Positions 24,018-32,711 of a DNA stretch of 64,000 nt are shown one piece after another. The translations under genes were made by a program, and so were the position numbers. Numbering within the stretch: the first letter of the stretch is position 1; each line of letters begins with the position of its first letter. Origin of the DNA: Thiobacillus sp. (lineage in GTDB: Bacteria; Pseudomonadota; Gammaproteobacteria; Burkholderiales; Thiobacillaceae); the NCBI GenBank assembly GCA_024235835.1, contig JACKLQ010000004.1, positions 1 to 64,000 on the forward strand. Reading direction: 5' to 3'. The notes below the pieces were generated by a model. The model saw only the letters and a program-made list of their open reading frames with translations. It was not told where the DNA came from and made no database searches.

Positions 24018-24042
24018 GGGTGTCTGCGAAGACACCCTTTTT
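24018..24042 (+). terminator. Rho-independent terminator of sodB
   Basis: Stem GGGTGTC/GACACCC with a TGCGAA loop, followed by five T (24038-24042). Confidence 0.9.
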
Positions 24043-24068
24043 GTTTGCCCGGCAGGCGCACACCAACC

Positions 24069-24707
24069 ATGCAGTGGTCGATTTTCCATTCCCGATTCGC
24101 GCTGGTGCTGATGCTCCAGTGGATATTCCTGCTGCCAACAGCCCAGGCCCGGGACATCAAGTCCCCTTGGCTTGACCGGGCCCAGGCCCTGGAAAAGCAG
24201 GGCGACTGGCCTGCCCTGCTGCACCTGGGCCACCGGTGGAGCCAGGCTGAAGGCCAAAACCCGCTGTCCTGGTTCACCCTGGGCCGGGCCTATGGGGAAC
24301 TCAGGCGCTACCCCGAGGCCATCGAGGCCTATCGCCAGAATCTGCGCGTGGACCCCACGGACAGCTACGCCTACAACAACCTGGGCAACAGCTACCACGC
24401 CCTGGGACGCCACCGGGAAGCCATGGCCGCCTACCACGACGCCGTGCGGGCGGAGCCCGACTACCTCCTGGCCTGGCGCAACCTGGGCCAGACTTTCTAC
24501 CTGTTGAAAGGCCCGGCCGGCGTGGCCCAGGCACTTCGCCGGCTCCAGGCTTCGGACCCGGCACTGGCGGAGGCATGGCGCCGCCTGGCCGCCACCTATG
24601 CGGTCACCCGCAGCGCCCGGGTGGAACAGGCGGCCATCCGGGTCCTGGGGGATCTCGCCCCGGCCCAGCGGGAGCGCATGTTCGCCATCCTGCTGGAAGG
24701 CGTCTGA
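24069..24707 (+). CDS. Exported TPR-repeat protein
   Basis: 212 residues from MQWSIFHSRF. A signal peptide (FALVLMLQWIFLLPTAQA) precedes TPR repeats, recognisable as SWFTLGRAYGELRRYPEAIEAYRQNLRVDP and AYNNLGNSYHALGRHREAMAAYHDAVRAEP, each about 34 residues with the A/G/Y and P spacing. TPR proteins bind partner proteins; no catalytic domain is present. Its partner is unknown. It begins 91 bases after sodB and is separated from it by the terminator, so it is probably expressed independently. Confidence 0.75.
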   Translation: MQWSIFHSRFALVLMLQWIFLLPTAQARDIKSPWLDRAQALEKQGDWPALLHLGHRWSQAEGQNPLSWFTLGRAYGELRRYPEAIEAYRQNLRVDPTDSYAYNNLGNSYHALGRHREAMAAYHDAVRAEPDYLLAWRNLGQTFYLLKGPAGVAQALRRLQASDPALAEAWRRLAATYAVTRSARVEQAAIRVLGDLAPAQRERMFAILLEGV

Positions 24708-24783
24708 TTCCCTCCCCCATCTAGGCAGGCGCGATCTTTGGTAGGCTTCGCTGCGATCCCCTGCCATTTTCCATGGAGCCCGC

Positions 24784-25164
24784 ATGAGCAAGACCATCAT
24801 TTCCACCCCCAACGCCCCCCAGGCCATCGGGACCTATTCCCAGGCCATCAAGGTGGGCGACACCGTGTACCTATCAGGCCAGATCGGCCTGGACCCTGCC
24901 TCCATGCAGATGGTGGACGGCATCGAGAACCAGATCCACCGGGTGTTCCAGAACCTGCGGGCCGTCGCCGAGGCTGCCGGCGGCAAGATGGTCGACGTGG
25001 TGAAGCTGAACGTGTTCCTCACCGACCTCGCCAACTTCGCCAAGGTCAACGAGGTCATGGCCCAGTACTTCCAGCCCCCCTATCCCGCCCGGGCTGCCGT
25101 GGGCGTGAAGGAACTGCCCAAGGGTGCCCTGGTAGAGGCCGACGCGGTGATGGTGCTGGGCTGA
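24784..25164 (+). CDS. ridA: RidA family imine/enamine deaminase
   Basis: 126 residues, the standard length. Signature elements: GTYSQAIKVGDTVYLSGQIGLDP, VFQNLRAVAEAAG and the late YPARAAVGVKELPKGALVEADAVMV, where the conserved arginine (in PARAAV) binds the substrate carboxylate. RidA hydrolyses reactive 2-aminoacrylate and related enamines released by PLP enzymes. It is followed after 20 bases by recG on the same strand. Confidence 0.95.
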   Translation: MSKTIISTPNAPQAIGTYSQAIKVGDTVYLSGQIGLDPASMQMVDGIENQIHRVFQNLRAVAEAAGGKMVDVVKLNVFLTDLANFAKVNEVMAQYFQPPYPARAAVGVKELPKGALVEADAVMVLG

Positions 25165-25185
25165 ACCTCGGACTGACCCGCCCCC

Positions 25186-27306
25186 ATGCCGCCTGCCATA
25201 GCCGGCCCGGAGGCGGTGGCCCGCAAGCTGGGCTACCGCGACCCGGCCGAGCTGATCCTGCACCTGCCCCTGCGCTATGAGGACGAGACCCGCCTGACCC
25301 CCATCCGCGGCGCCCGCCCAGGGGAGACGGTGCAGGTGGAAGGCACCGTGGCCCATGCCGAGGTCCAGCCCCGGCCCCGGCGGCAACTGGTGCTGGAACT
25401 GCATGACGATGCCGGCGACCTGTTGTTCTGCCGCCTGATCCATTTCTATCCCAACCAGGTGACCCAGCTTAAACCCGGCGTACGGGTGCGCCTGTTCGGC
25501 GAGGTCCGGCCCGGCTTCTTCGGCAATGAAATGGTCCACCCCCGACTGCGGGTGGTGAAGCCCGGCACGCCTTTGCCCGCGGCCCTGACACCCGTCTACC
25601 CCAGCGTGGCGGGGCTTTCCCAGAACGCCATCCGCAAGGCCGTCGGCGCCGCCCTGGCAGAGGCGGACCTGGACGAGACCCTGCCCGAGGACCTGCTGCG
25701 CGACCTGGCCCTGCCTCCCTTCGGCCCCACCCTGGCGCGACTGCACACACCGCCGCCCAAGGTGGACACCCTGGCCCTGGAAAGCCGCCATGACCCGGCC
25801 TGGCGAAGACTGAAATTCGACGAACTCCTGGCCCAGCAGCTTTCCCTGCGCCTGGCCGCACGCCATCGCCACGAACTGGCTTCGCCGCCCCTGGCCGACG
25901 ACGGCGGCCTGGCAGCGCGCCTGCTGGCCGCCCTGCCCTTCCCCCTCACGGCCGCCCAGCGCCGCGCTCTTACCGAGATCCTCCGCGACCTGGCCCGGCC
26001 CCTGCCCATGAACCGCCTGCTACAGGGGGACGTGGGCAGCGGCAAGACTTTGGTGGCGGTCCTGTCGGTGCTTCCGGCCCTGGCCGCAGGCAGCCAGGCG
26101 GCGGTCATGGCCCCCACGGAGATCCTGGCGGAACAGCTCTTTCTCAAATTCCACGAATGGCTCACGCCCCTGGGCTTCAAGGTAGCCTGGCTGGCGGCGG
26201 CCCTCAAGGGCAAAGCCAAGAAGCAGGCCCTGGCGGATATCGCCGCCGGCACGGTGGACGTGGCCGTGGGAACCCATGCCCTGTTCCAGGCCGGCGTCGA
26301 ATTCAAGAATCTCACCCTGGCGGTGGTGGACGAGCAGCATCGCTTCGGTGTGGGCCAGCGCCTGGCGCTGCGCGAGAAAGGACAGTTGGCAGACGTCAGT
26401 CCACAGTCGACAGAAATAGCTGCCAATGCCGATGCCACGCCTCCACTGCCGACAGCCGACTGCGAACTGCCTACTGCAGGTCGGGTTCCGCATTTGTTGA
26501 TGATGTCCGCCACCCCCATTCCCCGCTCCCTGGCCATGAGCTACTACGCGGACCTGGACGTGTCCGTCATTGACGAACTGCCGCCGGGGCGCACGCCCAT
26601 CGCCACCAAGGTCATCTCCCTGGCCCGGCGGGACGAGGTCATCGGCCGCCTGCGGGACTACTGTCTCTCCGGGGCCCAGGCCTACTGGGTATGCCCCCTG
26701 GTGGAGGAATCGGAGAAGCTCCAGCTCAAGGCGGCGGAGGAAAGCTTCGCGGAGTTGACGGCCATCCTGCCGGAACTGGCCATCGGCCTGGTGCACGGCC
26801 GCAAGTCGGCGGAGGAGAAGGCCGCCGTCATGGCCGCCTTCAAGGCCGGTGAACTGCACCTGCTGGTGGCCACCACGGTCATCGAGGTGGGCGTGGACGT
26901 GCCCAACGCCGCCCTCATGGTGATCGAGCACGCGGAGCGCTACGGTCTTGCCCAGCTGCACCAGTTGCGGGGCCGGGTGGGACGGGGCCAGCGGGAATCC
27001 ACCTGCCTGCTGCTCTATGGCGACCCCCTCTCGGACACCGCCAAGCAACGCCTCAAGATCATCAAGGACAACGCCGACGGCTTCGCCATCGCCCGGGAGG
27101 ACCTGCACCTGCGGGGACCCGGGGAATTCCTGGGGGCCCGCCAGAGCGGCGTGCCCATGCTGCGCTTCGCCGACCTGGAGACGGACCTGGAATTGCTGGA
27201 AGCAGCCCGGAACGCTGCAGAGACCCTGCTGGACCGGGAACCCGAGGCGGTACGACGGCACCTGGGGCGCTGGCTGCCCCGGGGCCTGGACTATCTCAAG
27301 GCCTGA
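25186..27306 (+). CDS. recG: ATP-dependent DNA helicase RecG
   Basis: 706 residues. N-terminal OB-fold wedge region (about 1-160), helicase motif I in LLQGDVGSGKT (about 276-286), DEQH box in VVDEQHRFGVGQR, motif III MMSATPIPRSLAM, and C-terminal helicase motifs ending QLHQLRGRVGRG. It regresses stalled forks and processes branched DNA. An in-frame insertion lies between GQRLALREKG and the MMSATPIPR motif: about 22 extra residues containing a heptanucleotide tandem repeat (26445-26479). Downstream genes ubiC, ubiA and tcdA follow on the same strand. Confidence 0.96.
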   Translation: MPPAIAGPEAVARKLGYRDPAELILHLPLRYEDETRLTPIRGARPGETVQVEGTVAHAEVQPRPRRQLVLELHDDAGDLLFCRLIHFYPNQVTQLKPGVRVRLFGEVRPGFFGNEMVHPRLRVVKPGTPLPAALTPVYPSVAGLSQNAIRKAVGAALAEADLDETLPEDLLRDLALPPFGPTLARLHTPPPKVDTLALESRHDPAWRRLKFDELLAQQLSLRLAARHRHELASPPLADDGGLAARLLAALPFPLTAAQRRALTEILRDLARPLPMNRLLQGDVGSGKTLVAVLSVLPALAAGSQAAVMAPTEILAEQLFLKFHEWLTPLGFKVAWLAAALKGKAKKQALADIAAGTVDVAVGTHALFQAGVEFKNLTLAVVDEQHRFGVGQRLALREKGQLADVSPQSTEIAANADATPPLPTADCELPTAGRVPHLLMMSATPIPRSLAMSYYADLDVSVIDELPPGRTPIATKVISLARRDEVIGRLRDYCLSGAQAYWVCPLVEESEKLQLKAAEESFAELTAILPELAIGLVHGRKSAEEKAAVMAAFKAGELHLLVATTVIEVGVDVPNAALMVIEHAERYGLAQLHQLRGRVGRGQRESTCLLLYGDPLSDTAKQRLKIIKDNADGFAIAREDLHLRGPGEFLGARQSGVPMLRFADLETDLELLEAARNAAETLLDREPEAVRRHLGRWLPRGLDYLKA
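26445..26479 (+). repeat. Heptanucleotide tandem repeat inside recG
   Basis: Five successive heptamers related to ACTGCCG (ACTGCCG, ACAGCCG, ACTGCGA, ACTGCCT, ACTGCAG), in frame in the RecG insertion. A related ACAGTCG unit sits earlier at about 26403. Such short heptad arrays are known as dispersed elements in bacterial genomes; here it has entered a coding region without breaking the frame. Confidence 0.7.
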
Positions 27307-27421
27307 GCATCCAGCCAGCTGTCCCAGGCGTCCGGATGCGGGTCGCCGCGTCCAGGCTGATTAGACCGTCGCCGGTCCCTGGCCGGTGGCATAATTTTGA
27401 GGTTTTTCTTTGGCCCTACTC

Positions 27422-27943
27422 ATGGACCGCTGGCAACCCCACCTCATCAGCAACACCCCCTACCGTCACTGGCTCCAGGTCCGGGGTTCCCTGACCCATG
27501 CCCTGATGCATCGCTGCCCTGCATTCAATATGGTGCGCCTGAGCCAGAGGGGGGGGGCCGCCCATCTGGACGAGGAAGACTTGATGAGGCTCTCCCACCG
27601 GCGCCTGGCCATGATCCGGGAAGTGCTGTTGCGCTGCGGCCAGAAACCCCTGGTGTTCGCCCACAGCGTGATCCCCATGGCCGGACTGCAGGGTCCCTGG
27701 GTGGGACTGTCCGGGCTGGGCAACCGCCCCCTGGGGGCCGCCCTGTTCTCCGACCCCCGCATTCAGCGGCACCCCCTGGAGTTCAGGCGCCTGGACCGGC
27801 GCCACCCCCTGTACCGCAAGGCCACCGCCCACCTGGACGAGGTCCCGCTCAACCTATGGAGCCGTCGCTGCCGCTTCACCCTGCAAGGCCATTCCATACT
27901 GGTAACCGAAGTGTTCCTGCCCGAGACCCTGCACCTTCCATAA
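27422..27943 (+). CDS. ubiC: Chorismate lyase UbiC
   Basis: 173 residues from the ATG MDRWQPHL (a TTG four codons upstream is possible). It contains the expected small-family features: WLQVRGSLTHAL, RRLAMIREVLLRCG, VIPMAGLQG and LGNRPLGAALFSDPRIQRHPLEFRRL, the short-range segments that line the chorismate site. It removes pyruvate from chorismate to make 4-hydroxybenzoate for ubiquinone. UbiA starts 7 bases downstream, so the two steps are likely co-expressed. Confidence 0.9.
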   Translation: MDRWQPHLISNTPYRHWLQVRGSLTHALMHRCPAFNMVRLSQRGGAAHLDEEDLMRLSHRRLAMIREVLLRCGQKPLVFAHSVIPMAGLQGPWVGLSGLGNRPLGAALFSDPRIQRHPLEFRRLDRRHPLYRKATAHLDEVPLNLWSRRCRFTLQGHSILVTEVFLPETLHLP

Positions 27944-27950
27944 GCCTGCC

Positions 27951-28814
27951 ATGACCCTGACCGAACGCCTCAACGAATACGAGAAGCTGATGCGCCTGGA
28001 CAAGCCCATCGGCATCCTGCTGCTGGCCTGGCCCACGCTCTGGGGTCTGTGGCTGTCCGGCGGCGGCCAGCCGGACTGGGCGGTGCTGTGGGTGTTCCTG
28101 CTGGGGGTGGTGCTGATGCGCTCCGCCGGCTGCGTGGTGAACGATTACGCCGACCGGGACTTCGACCCTCACGTGGAACGCACCAAGAACCGGCCCCTGG
28201 CCGCCCGCCGCATAAGCGAGAAGGAGGCCCTCATCCTGGCGGCGGCGCTGGCCCTGCTGGCCTTCCTGCTCATCCTGCCCCTGCAGAACTGGCTCCTGAT
28301 CAAGCTATCCTTCGCTGCCGCCTTCCTGGCTGCCACCTACCCCTTCACCAAGCGCTTCTTCGCCATCCCCCAGGCCTACCTGGGCATTGCCTTCGGCTTC
28401 GGCATTCCCATGGCCTTCGCCGCCCATCTCGAAGCCGTGCCCTCCATCGCCTGGCTGCTGCTGGTGGCCAACATGTTCTGGGCCATCGCCTACGACACGG
28501 AATACGCCATGGTGGACCGGGCCGACGACCTGAAGATCGGCATCAAGACCTCGGCCATTACCTTCGGACGCCACGATGTGACGGCGGTGATGCTTTGCTA
28601 TGCCATCACCCTGGGCCTGCTGGCCTGGGCGGGCCATGCCCTGCAACTGCATTGGCCGTATTACCTGGGCCTGGCCGTCGCCGCCGGCGTCGCCGGCTAC
28701 CACTACACCCTCATCCGCCACCGGGAACCGGCCCGCTGCTTCAAGGCCTTCCTGCACAACAACTGGTTCGGCGCTGCGGTGTTCGCCGGCATGGTGGCCA
28801 GCAACTACGCATGA
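27951..28814 (+). CDS. ubiA: 4-hydroxybenzoate polyprenyltransferase UbiA
   Basis: 287 residues, an inner-membrane protein with about eight hydrophobic segments. The two Asp-rich prenyl-diphosphate motifs are NDYADRDFD (about 65) and DTEYAMVDRADDLKIGIKTSA (about 183). It attaches a polyprenyl chain to 4-hydroxybenzoate in ubiquinone synthesis. Its last bases overlap the start of tcdA (ATGA). Confidence 0.95.
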   Translation: MTLTERLNEYEKLMRLDKPIGILLLAWPTLWGLWLSGGGQPDWAVLWVFLLGVVLMRSAGCVVNDYADRDFDPHVERTKNRPLAARRISEKEALILAAALALLAFLLILPLQNWLLIKLSFAAAFLAATYPFTKRFFAIPQAYLGIAFGFGIPMAFAAHLEAVPSIAWLLLVANMFWAIAYDTEYAMVDRADDLKIGIKTSAITFGRHDVTAVMLCYAITLGLLAWAGHALQLHWPYYLGLAVAAGVAGYHYTLIRHREPARCFKAFLHNNWFGAAVFAGMVASNYA

Positions 28815-29530
28815 CGCTGCCCCAGTTCGAACGCACGGAGATCCTCATCGGCGAGGCGGGCCTGGCCCGCCTGGCGGACACCCACATATTCCTGGCGGGC
28901 CTGGGCGGCGTGGGCTCCTGGTGCGCCGAGGCCCTGGCCAGGGCGGGGGTGGGCCGGCTGACCCTGGTGGACATGGACCGGGTGGCCACTTCCAACATCA
29001 ACCGGCAATTGCCCGCCACTCTCTCCACCGTGGGCGAGTTCAAGACCGACGTCATGGCGGCACGCATCCGCGACATCAACCCGGACTGCCGCCTGACAGT
29101 GCTGACACAATTCATCACCCCCGATAACGTGGCGGACCTGCTGCCCGGGGATGCGCGCTACGTGGTGGATTGCATCGATTCCCTCAACTGCAAGCTGGCC
29201 CTCATCGAAACTGCCCTGTCCCGGGGTTTGCCCGTTGCCGCCAGCATGGGGGCCGGCAACAAGCTGGACCCCACCCGGGTGCGGGTGTCCGATATCTCCA
29301 AGACCCAGGTGGACCCCCTGGCCCGTGAAGTACGCACCCGGCTCAAGCGCCGAGGCGTCGGCAAGGGTGTGCTGTGCATCTGGTCAGATGAACCCGGCCG
29401 GCCGCCCAAGCCCCCGGAACCTACGCCTCAGGGCCGCCCCCGGGCGGTGAACGGCACCATTTCCTACCTGCCCCCCCTTTTCGGGCTGATGCTGGCGGGT
29501 GCGGTGGTCAACCGCCTGCTGGCGGCCTGA
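28811..29530 (+). CDS. tcdA: tRNA threonylcarbamoyladenosine dehydratase TcdA
   Basis: 239 residues from ATG overlapping the ubiA stop. It is an E1-like ThiF/MoeB-fold enzyme: LAGLGGVGSWCAEALARAG is the nucleotide-binding loop, followed by LVDMDRVATSNINRQ, a CIDS motif and a GAGNKLDP-x-VRVSDISKT region that is typical of TcdA (YgdL/CsdL). It ATP-dependently cyclises t6A37 in tRNA. The 3' end overlaps the convergent mog gene by 23 bases. Confidence 0.85.
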   Translation: MTLPQFERTEILIGEAGLARLADTHIFLAGLGGVGSWCAEALARAGVGRLTLVDMDRVATSNINRQLPATLSTVGEFKTDVMAARIRDINPDCRLTVLTQFITPDNVADLLPGDARYVVDCIDSLNCKLALIETALSRGLPVAASMGAGNKLDPTRVRVSDISKTQVDPLAREVRTRLKRRGVGKGVLCIWSDEPGRPPKPPEPTPQGRPRAVNGTISYLPPLFGLMLAGAVVNRLLAA

Positions 29531-30059
29531 GGGCGGACTTCGGCCGGAAGGCCTTCACCACATCCTCCCGGGTCTCCAGGTAGGGGCCGCCGACCAGGTC
29601 CACGCAATAGGGTACGGCGCCGAACACGCCGTCCAGGGTTTCCTTGATGGCCTTGGGCTGGCCCGGCAGGTTGAGTATCAGGCAGGCGCCACGCACCACC
29701 CCCACCTGGCGGGAAAGGATGGCCGTGGGCACGTACTTCAGGCTCACGGCCCGCATCTGCTCGCCGAAGCCCGGCAGGACCTTGTCTGCCACCGCCAGGG
29801 TTGCCTCCGGAGTCACGTCCCGGGGGGCCGGGCCGGTGCCGCCGGTGGTCAGCACCAGGCAGCACCGTCCGGCCAGGTCCCTGAGTGCCTCTTCGATGCC
29901 TGGCTGCTCGTCGGGGATCAGCCGCTCCACGAAGATCAAGGGATTCTGCAGGGCGGCGGTCAGCCATTCCTTCAGGGCCGGCAGTCCCTTGTCCTCATAA
30001 ACGCCGGTACTGGCGCGGTCGCTGATGGAAACGATGCCGATGGTGGCGGGTTCGTGCAT
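29508..30059 (-). CDS. mog: Molybdopterin adenylyltransferase Mog
   Basis: 183 residues. The MoCF-binding fold is shown by IGIVSISDRASTGVYEDKG, the LTTGGTGPAPRDVTPEAT loop, GFGEQMRAVSLKYVPTAILSRQVG and NLPGQPKAIKETL. It adenylates molybdopterin before molybdate insertion. It is the last gene of a - strand run that starts at the M48 gene at 33830. MoaC is at 20658. Confidence 0.93.
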   Translation of the reverse strand: MHEPATIGIVSISDRASTGVYEDKGLPALKEWLTAALQNPLIFVERLIPDEQPGIEEALRDLAGRCCLVLTTGGTGPAPRDVTPEATLAVADKVLPGFGEQMRAVSLKYVPTAILSRQVGVVRGACLILNLPGQPKAIKETLDGVFGAVPYCVDLVGGPYLETREDVVKAFRPKSALRPPAGG

Positions 30060-30084
30060 GGTGGCTCCTGTAAAGCGGAATAAA

Positions 30085-31200
30085 TCAGGCCGTGCCCCGC
30101 ACGGCGAACAAGGGGTCAGCCGAAAGGCGCTGGTCGATGTACTTGTCGTCCGCCGGCCGGGCCAGGCCGCGCAGGGATTCGGTTTGCATGCCACTGAAGC
30201 CCGCCTCGGCAAACAGGCTCAGCACCAGGGCCACCCGCTCGAAGGGGTGGATCTCCCCCCAGATCCTGATGGCCTTGGGAGGAAACCAGCGGTCAGAGAA
30301 GGTGACCACGCAAGTACCGCCGGGACGCAGTACCCGTTTCACCTCCGCCATGACCCCCTGGGGCCGGATCAGGTACTCGATGGAGGCCGTGCACAGTACC
30401 AGGTCGAACACGCCGTTACCCCAGGGCAGGCCGTCCCGGGTGTTCAGGTCCTTCACCACCTGTTCCGACAGGCGCGGGTTGGCGGACAGTTCAGCCGCGT
30501 TCAAGCCCAGGCCCGCCACGAAGAGGTCGGCGGGTGCCGTCGGCAGATGGCTGGTCCAGCTGGCCATGAGATCAAGCACCCGCATGCCCGGCTGGAGAAA
30601 GCGTCCATACAACCGGCTGATCTCGCCACGGCAGGCGGCATCCAGGTGGTGCACCATGCGGGGCTCGGCATAGAAAAGATCATCCGGTGCCTCGTCCGGG
30701 CGGGACAGGGATTCCAGCGCGAAGTAGGCCCGCTCCGGATCGGCCGGAGGCTGTTGCAGGCCGGGGCCCTCGAACAGGTCGGCCATACGGGTTCCAGGCG
30801 CAGGTTCCCCGACGCACGGCCGCAAGACCAGCCGGGGTGCGCGGGCGGCCAGGGGATGATTGGGGTCCACCCGCAGCCGGTCGCCGACCACGTCCAGCAG
30901 GCGCACGGGGAACAGGTCCCGGGGCCCCTGGGCCAGGTCGGAAAAAGCCATGCGGGGATAGAAACGGCCCGGCACCGGCTCCGTGCGCAGGCGGAAATGG
31001 CTCCTGGGCAGATCCGCCGGAGGCAGCCCACCGGGCTGGCACCAGGGCATGGCGTCCCTGGCCACTTCGGCCTGGTCGCGCAATTCGGCTGCCGCCGCCG
31101 CCCAGCGCCCGCTGGCCTGCAGGGCGGCCTCCCGCAGCACCAGTCGGTCCCTGTGCCGGGCCACGGGGCAAGACCACTCCAGGCAGGCTTCGATGCTCAC
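30085..31200 (-). CDS. SlyD-like/methyltransferase two-domain protein
   Basis: 371 residues. The C-terminal two thirds (about 185-371) is a class I methyltransferase: MRVLDLMASWTSHLP (motif I variant), DGLPWGNGVFDLVLCTASIEYL and VLRPGGTCVVTFSDRWFP are in the expected order. The N-terminal part contains LFPVRLLDVVGDRLRVDPNHPLA, which resembles the end of an FKBP-type SlyD prolyl isomerase domain (the VDGNHPLAG pattern), although the usual glycine is missing. It might be a chaperone-linked methyltransferase. The motif I glycines are unusual, so activity should not be assumed. It is between sfsA and mog in a - strand unit. Substrate unknown. Confidence 0.6.
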   Translation of the reverse strand: MSIEACLEWSCPVARHRDRLVLREAALQASGRWAAAAAELRDQAEVARDAMPWCQPGGLPPADLPRSHFRLRTEPVPGRFYPRMAFSDLAQGPRDLFPVRLLDVVGDRLRVDPNHPLAARAPRLVLRPCVGEPAPGTRMADLFEGPGLQQPPADPERAYFALESLSRPDEAPDDLFYAEPRMVHHLDAACRGEISRLYGRFLQPGMRVLDLMASWTSHLPTAPADLFVAGLGLNAAELSANPRLSEQVVKDLNTRDGLPWGNGVFDLVLCTASIEYLIRPQGVMAEVKRVLRPGGTCVVTFSDRWFPPKAIRIWGEIHPFERVALVLSLFAEAGFSGMQTESLRGLARPADDKYIDQRLSADPLFAVRGTA

Positions 31201-31282
31201 TGGACTCCCTTCCAGTCACGGAGTGACATCCTCCCCAGGGGAGGGAAAGCGCCCCCTACGGACGGCCTGGCAGTCGCGCCCA

Positions 31283-31987
31283 TCACCCCTCCAGGTTCAC
31301 GTTCAGGGGCCGCTCCAACCGGATACCGGCCTGGCTCACCGAGGCCCCCAGGGCATAAAGCTCCACGCCCTGGCCCACGGCCTGGCGCAAGGAATGGGCG
31401 AAGACCGGGTCGATATGGCCGGCGGGACGCACCTCGTTCACATCGCCCCGCTGCACGCAGAACACCACAGCGGCCCGGGCGCCACCCGAGACGGCCTCGG
31501 CCAGTTCGCGCACGTGTTTGGCAGCCCGGTCGCTCACCGCGTCGGGGAAGAAGCCCACGCCATCCGCCACTGCGGCGGTGACGCTCTTCACCTCCACAAA
31601 ACAGGGGCCGGCGGGAAAACCCAGCAGCAGGTCCGTGCGGCTGCGGGCCGACAGGGGGGCTTCGGCGCGGCAGGAGGTGAAACCGGACAGCTTCGGCAGC
31701 AGCCCCGCTTCCAGGGCCTCCCGCACCAGGCCATTGGCACGGCCGGTGTGGATGCCCACGCTGACGCCGTCAGCCTCCACCATCTCCCAGGTCCAGGCCA
31801 GCTTGCGGTCCGGCTTGTCCGCCGGCGACAGCCAGACCCGGTTGCCCGGGTCCTTCAGGCCCAGCATGGAGCCGGTGTTGGGGCAGTGGGCGGTGACTTG
31901 CTCGCCCGAATCCAGGCGCACGTCGGCGAGGAAACGCTGATAGCGGCGCAGCAGGGTACCGGTGACCAGGGGCCTGGGGAATTGCAT
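31283..31987 (-). CDS. sfsA: SfsA family sugar-fermentation stimulation protein homologue
   Basis: 234 residues from MQFPRPLVTGTLL. Family landmarks: LVTGTLLRRYQRFLADVRL, CPNTGSMLGL, GFTSCRAEAPLSARSRTDLLL (the DNA-binding/nuclease-like core), CFVEVKSVT and GDVNEVRPAGHIDPVFA. SfsA was named for stimulating maltose operon expression and has an OB-fold with a nuclease-like catalytic core; its real role is still unsettled. An upstream start in the same frame (at 32089) was rejected because it overlaps the Crp-like gene. Confidence 0.9.
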   Translation of the reverse strand: MQFPRPLVTGTLLRRYQRFLADVRLDSGEQVTAHCPNTGSMLGLKDPGNRVWLSPADKPDRKLAWTWEMVEADGVSVGIHTGRANGLVREALEAGLLPKLSGFTSCRAEAPLSARSRTDLLLGFPAGPCFVEVKSVTAAVADGVGFFPDAVSDRAAKHVRELAEAVSGGARAAVVFCVQRGDVNEVRPAGHIDPVFAHSLRQAVGQGVELYALGASVSQAGIRLERPLNVNLEG

Positions 31988-31998
31988 AGGATCAGTGG

Positions 31999-32691
31999 TC
32001 AGGCCGCCAGGGCCTCCCTGAACAGGGCGTCCGAGTCCTTGAGGATGAGGATGCCATGGGCGTAGTCCAGGATGCCCATTTCCACCCACATGCGCACCTG
32101 ACGGTTGACGCTCTCCCGGGAGACCCCCACCAGGTTGCCCAGTTCCTCCTGGGAAAGCTTGAGGCCGATGACGATGCCCTCGGCGGTGAGCTTGCCGTAC
32201 TGCTGGCCCAGGTTGAGGAGAATGCGGGCCAGGCGGGCCGGCAGGTTGAGAAAGCTTAAGTTGCCCACCATGTCATTGGTGGCCCGCAGCCTCAGGGACA
32301 GTGCCTGCAACAGGGACAAGGCCACGTGGGGGCTGCGCTCGAGAAAACCGATGAAATCCTGACGCCGGATCACCAGGAAGCGGCAGGCGTCCATGGTGGT
32401 CACGGTGGCGCTGCGCGGGCCGCCGTCCAGCAGCGACATCTCGCCGATGAGCTGGCCGGGCTCCAGGATGCTGAGGATGGCTTCCTTGCCTTCCGGGGAG
32501 GCCAGGCTGACCTTGACCCGGCCTTCCAGCAGCACCAGCAACTGGTCACCCTTGTCGCCCTCATGGAAAACCACGTGCCTGGCCGGTTGCCGTTCGTCGT
32601 GGGCCAGCGCCAGGATCGCGGCGATGTCCGCGTCGTCCAGACCAGTGAACAGGGCACTTCGATGCTTCAGTTGTTGGATGGTGATCTGCAT
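31999..32691 (-). CDS. Crp/Fnr family transcriptional regulator
   Basis: 230 residues. The N-terminal cyclic-nucleotide-binding domain contains VVFHEGDKGDQLLVLLEGRVKVSL and the phosphate-binding cassette GEMSLLDGGPRSATVTT (about 84-100), so cAMP or a related ligand is plausible. No N-terminal cysteine cluster is present, so it is not an oxygen-sensing Fnr. The HTH is LSQEELGNLVGVSRESVNRQVRMW (about 180-203). It lies 20 bases after the M48 gene on the same strand. Its targets cannot be read from this window. Confidence 0.9.
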   Translation of the reverse strand: MQITIQQLKHRSALFTGLDDADIAAILALAHDERQPARHVVFHEGDKGDQLLVLLEGRVKVSLASPEGKEAILSILEPGQLIGEMSLLDGGPRSATVTTMDACRFLVIRRQDFIGFLERSPHVALSLLQALSLRLRATNDMVGNLSFLNLPARLARILLNLGQQYGKLTAEGIVIGLKLSQEELGNLVGVSRESVNRQVRMWVEMGILDYAHGILILKDSDALFREALAA

Positions 32692-32711
32692 GGGGATACC
32701 CGGATCCTGGC

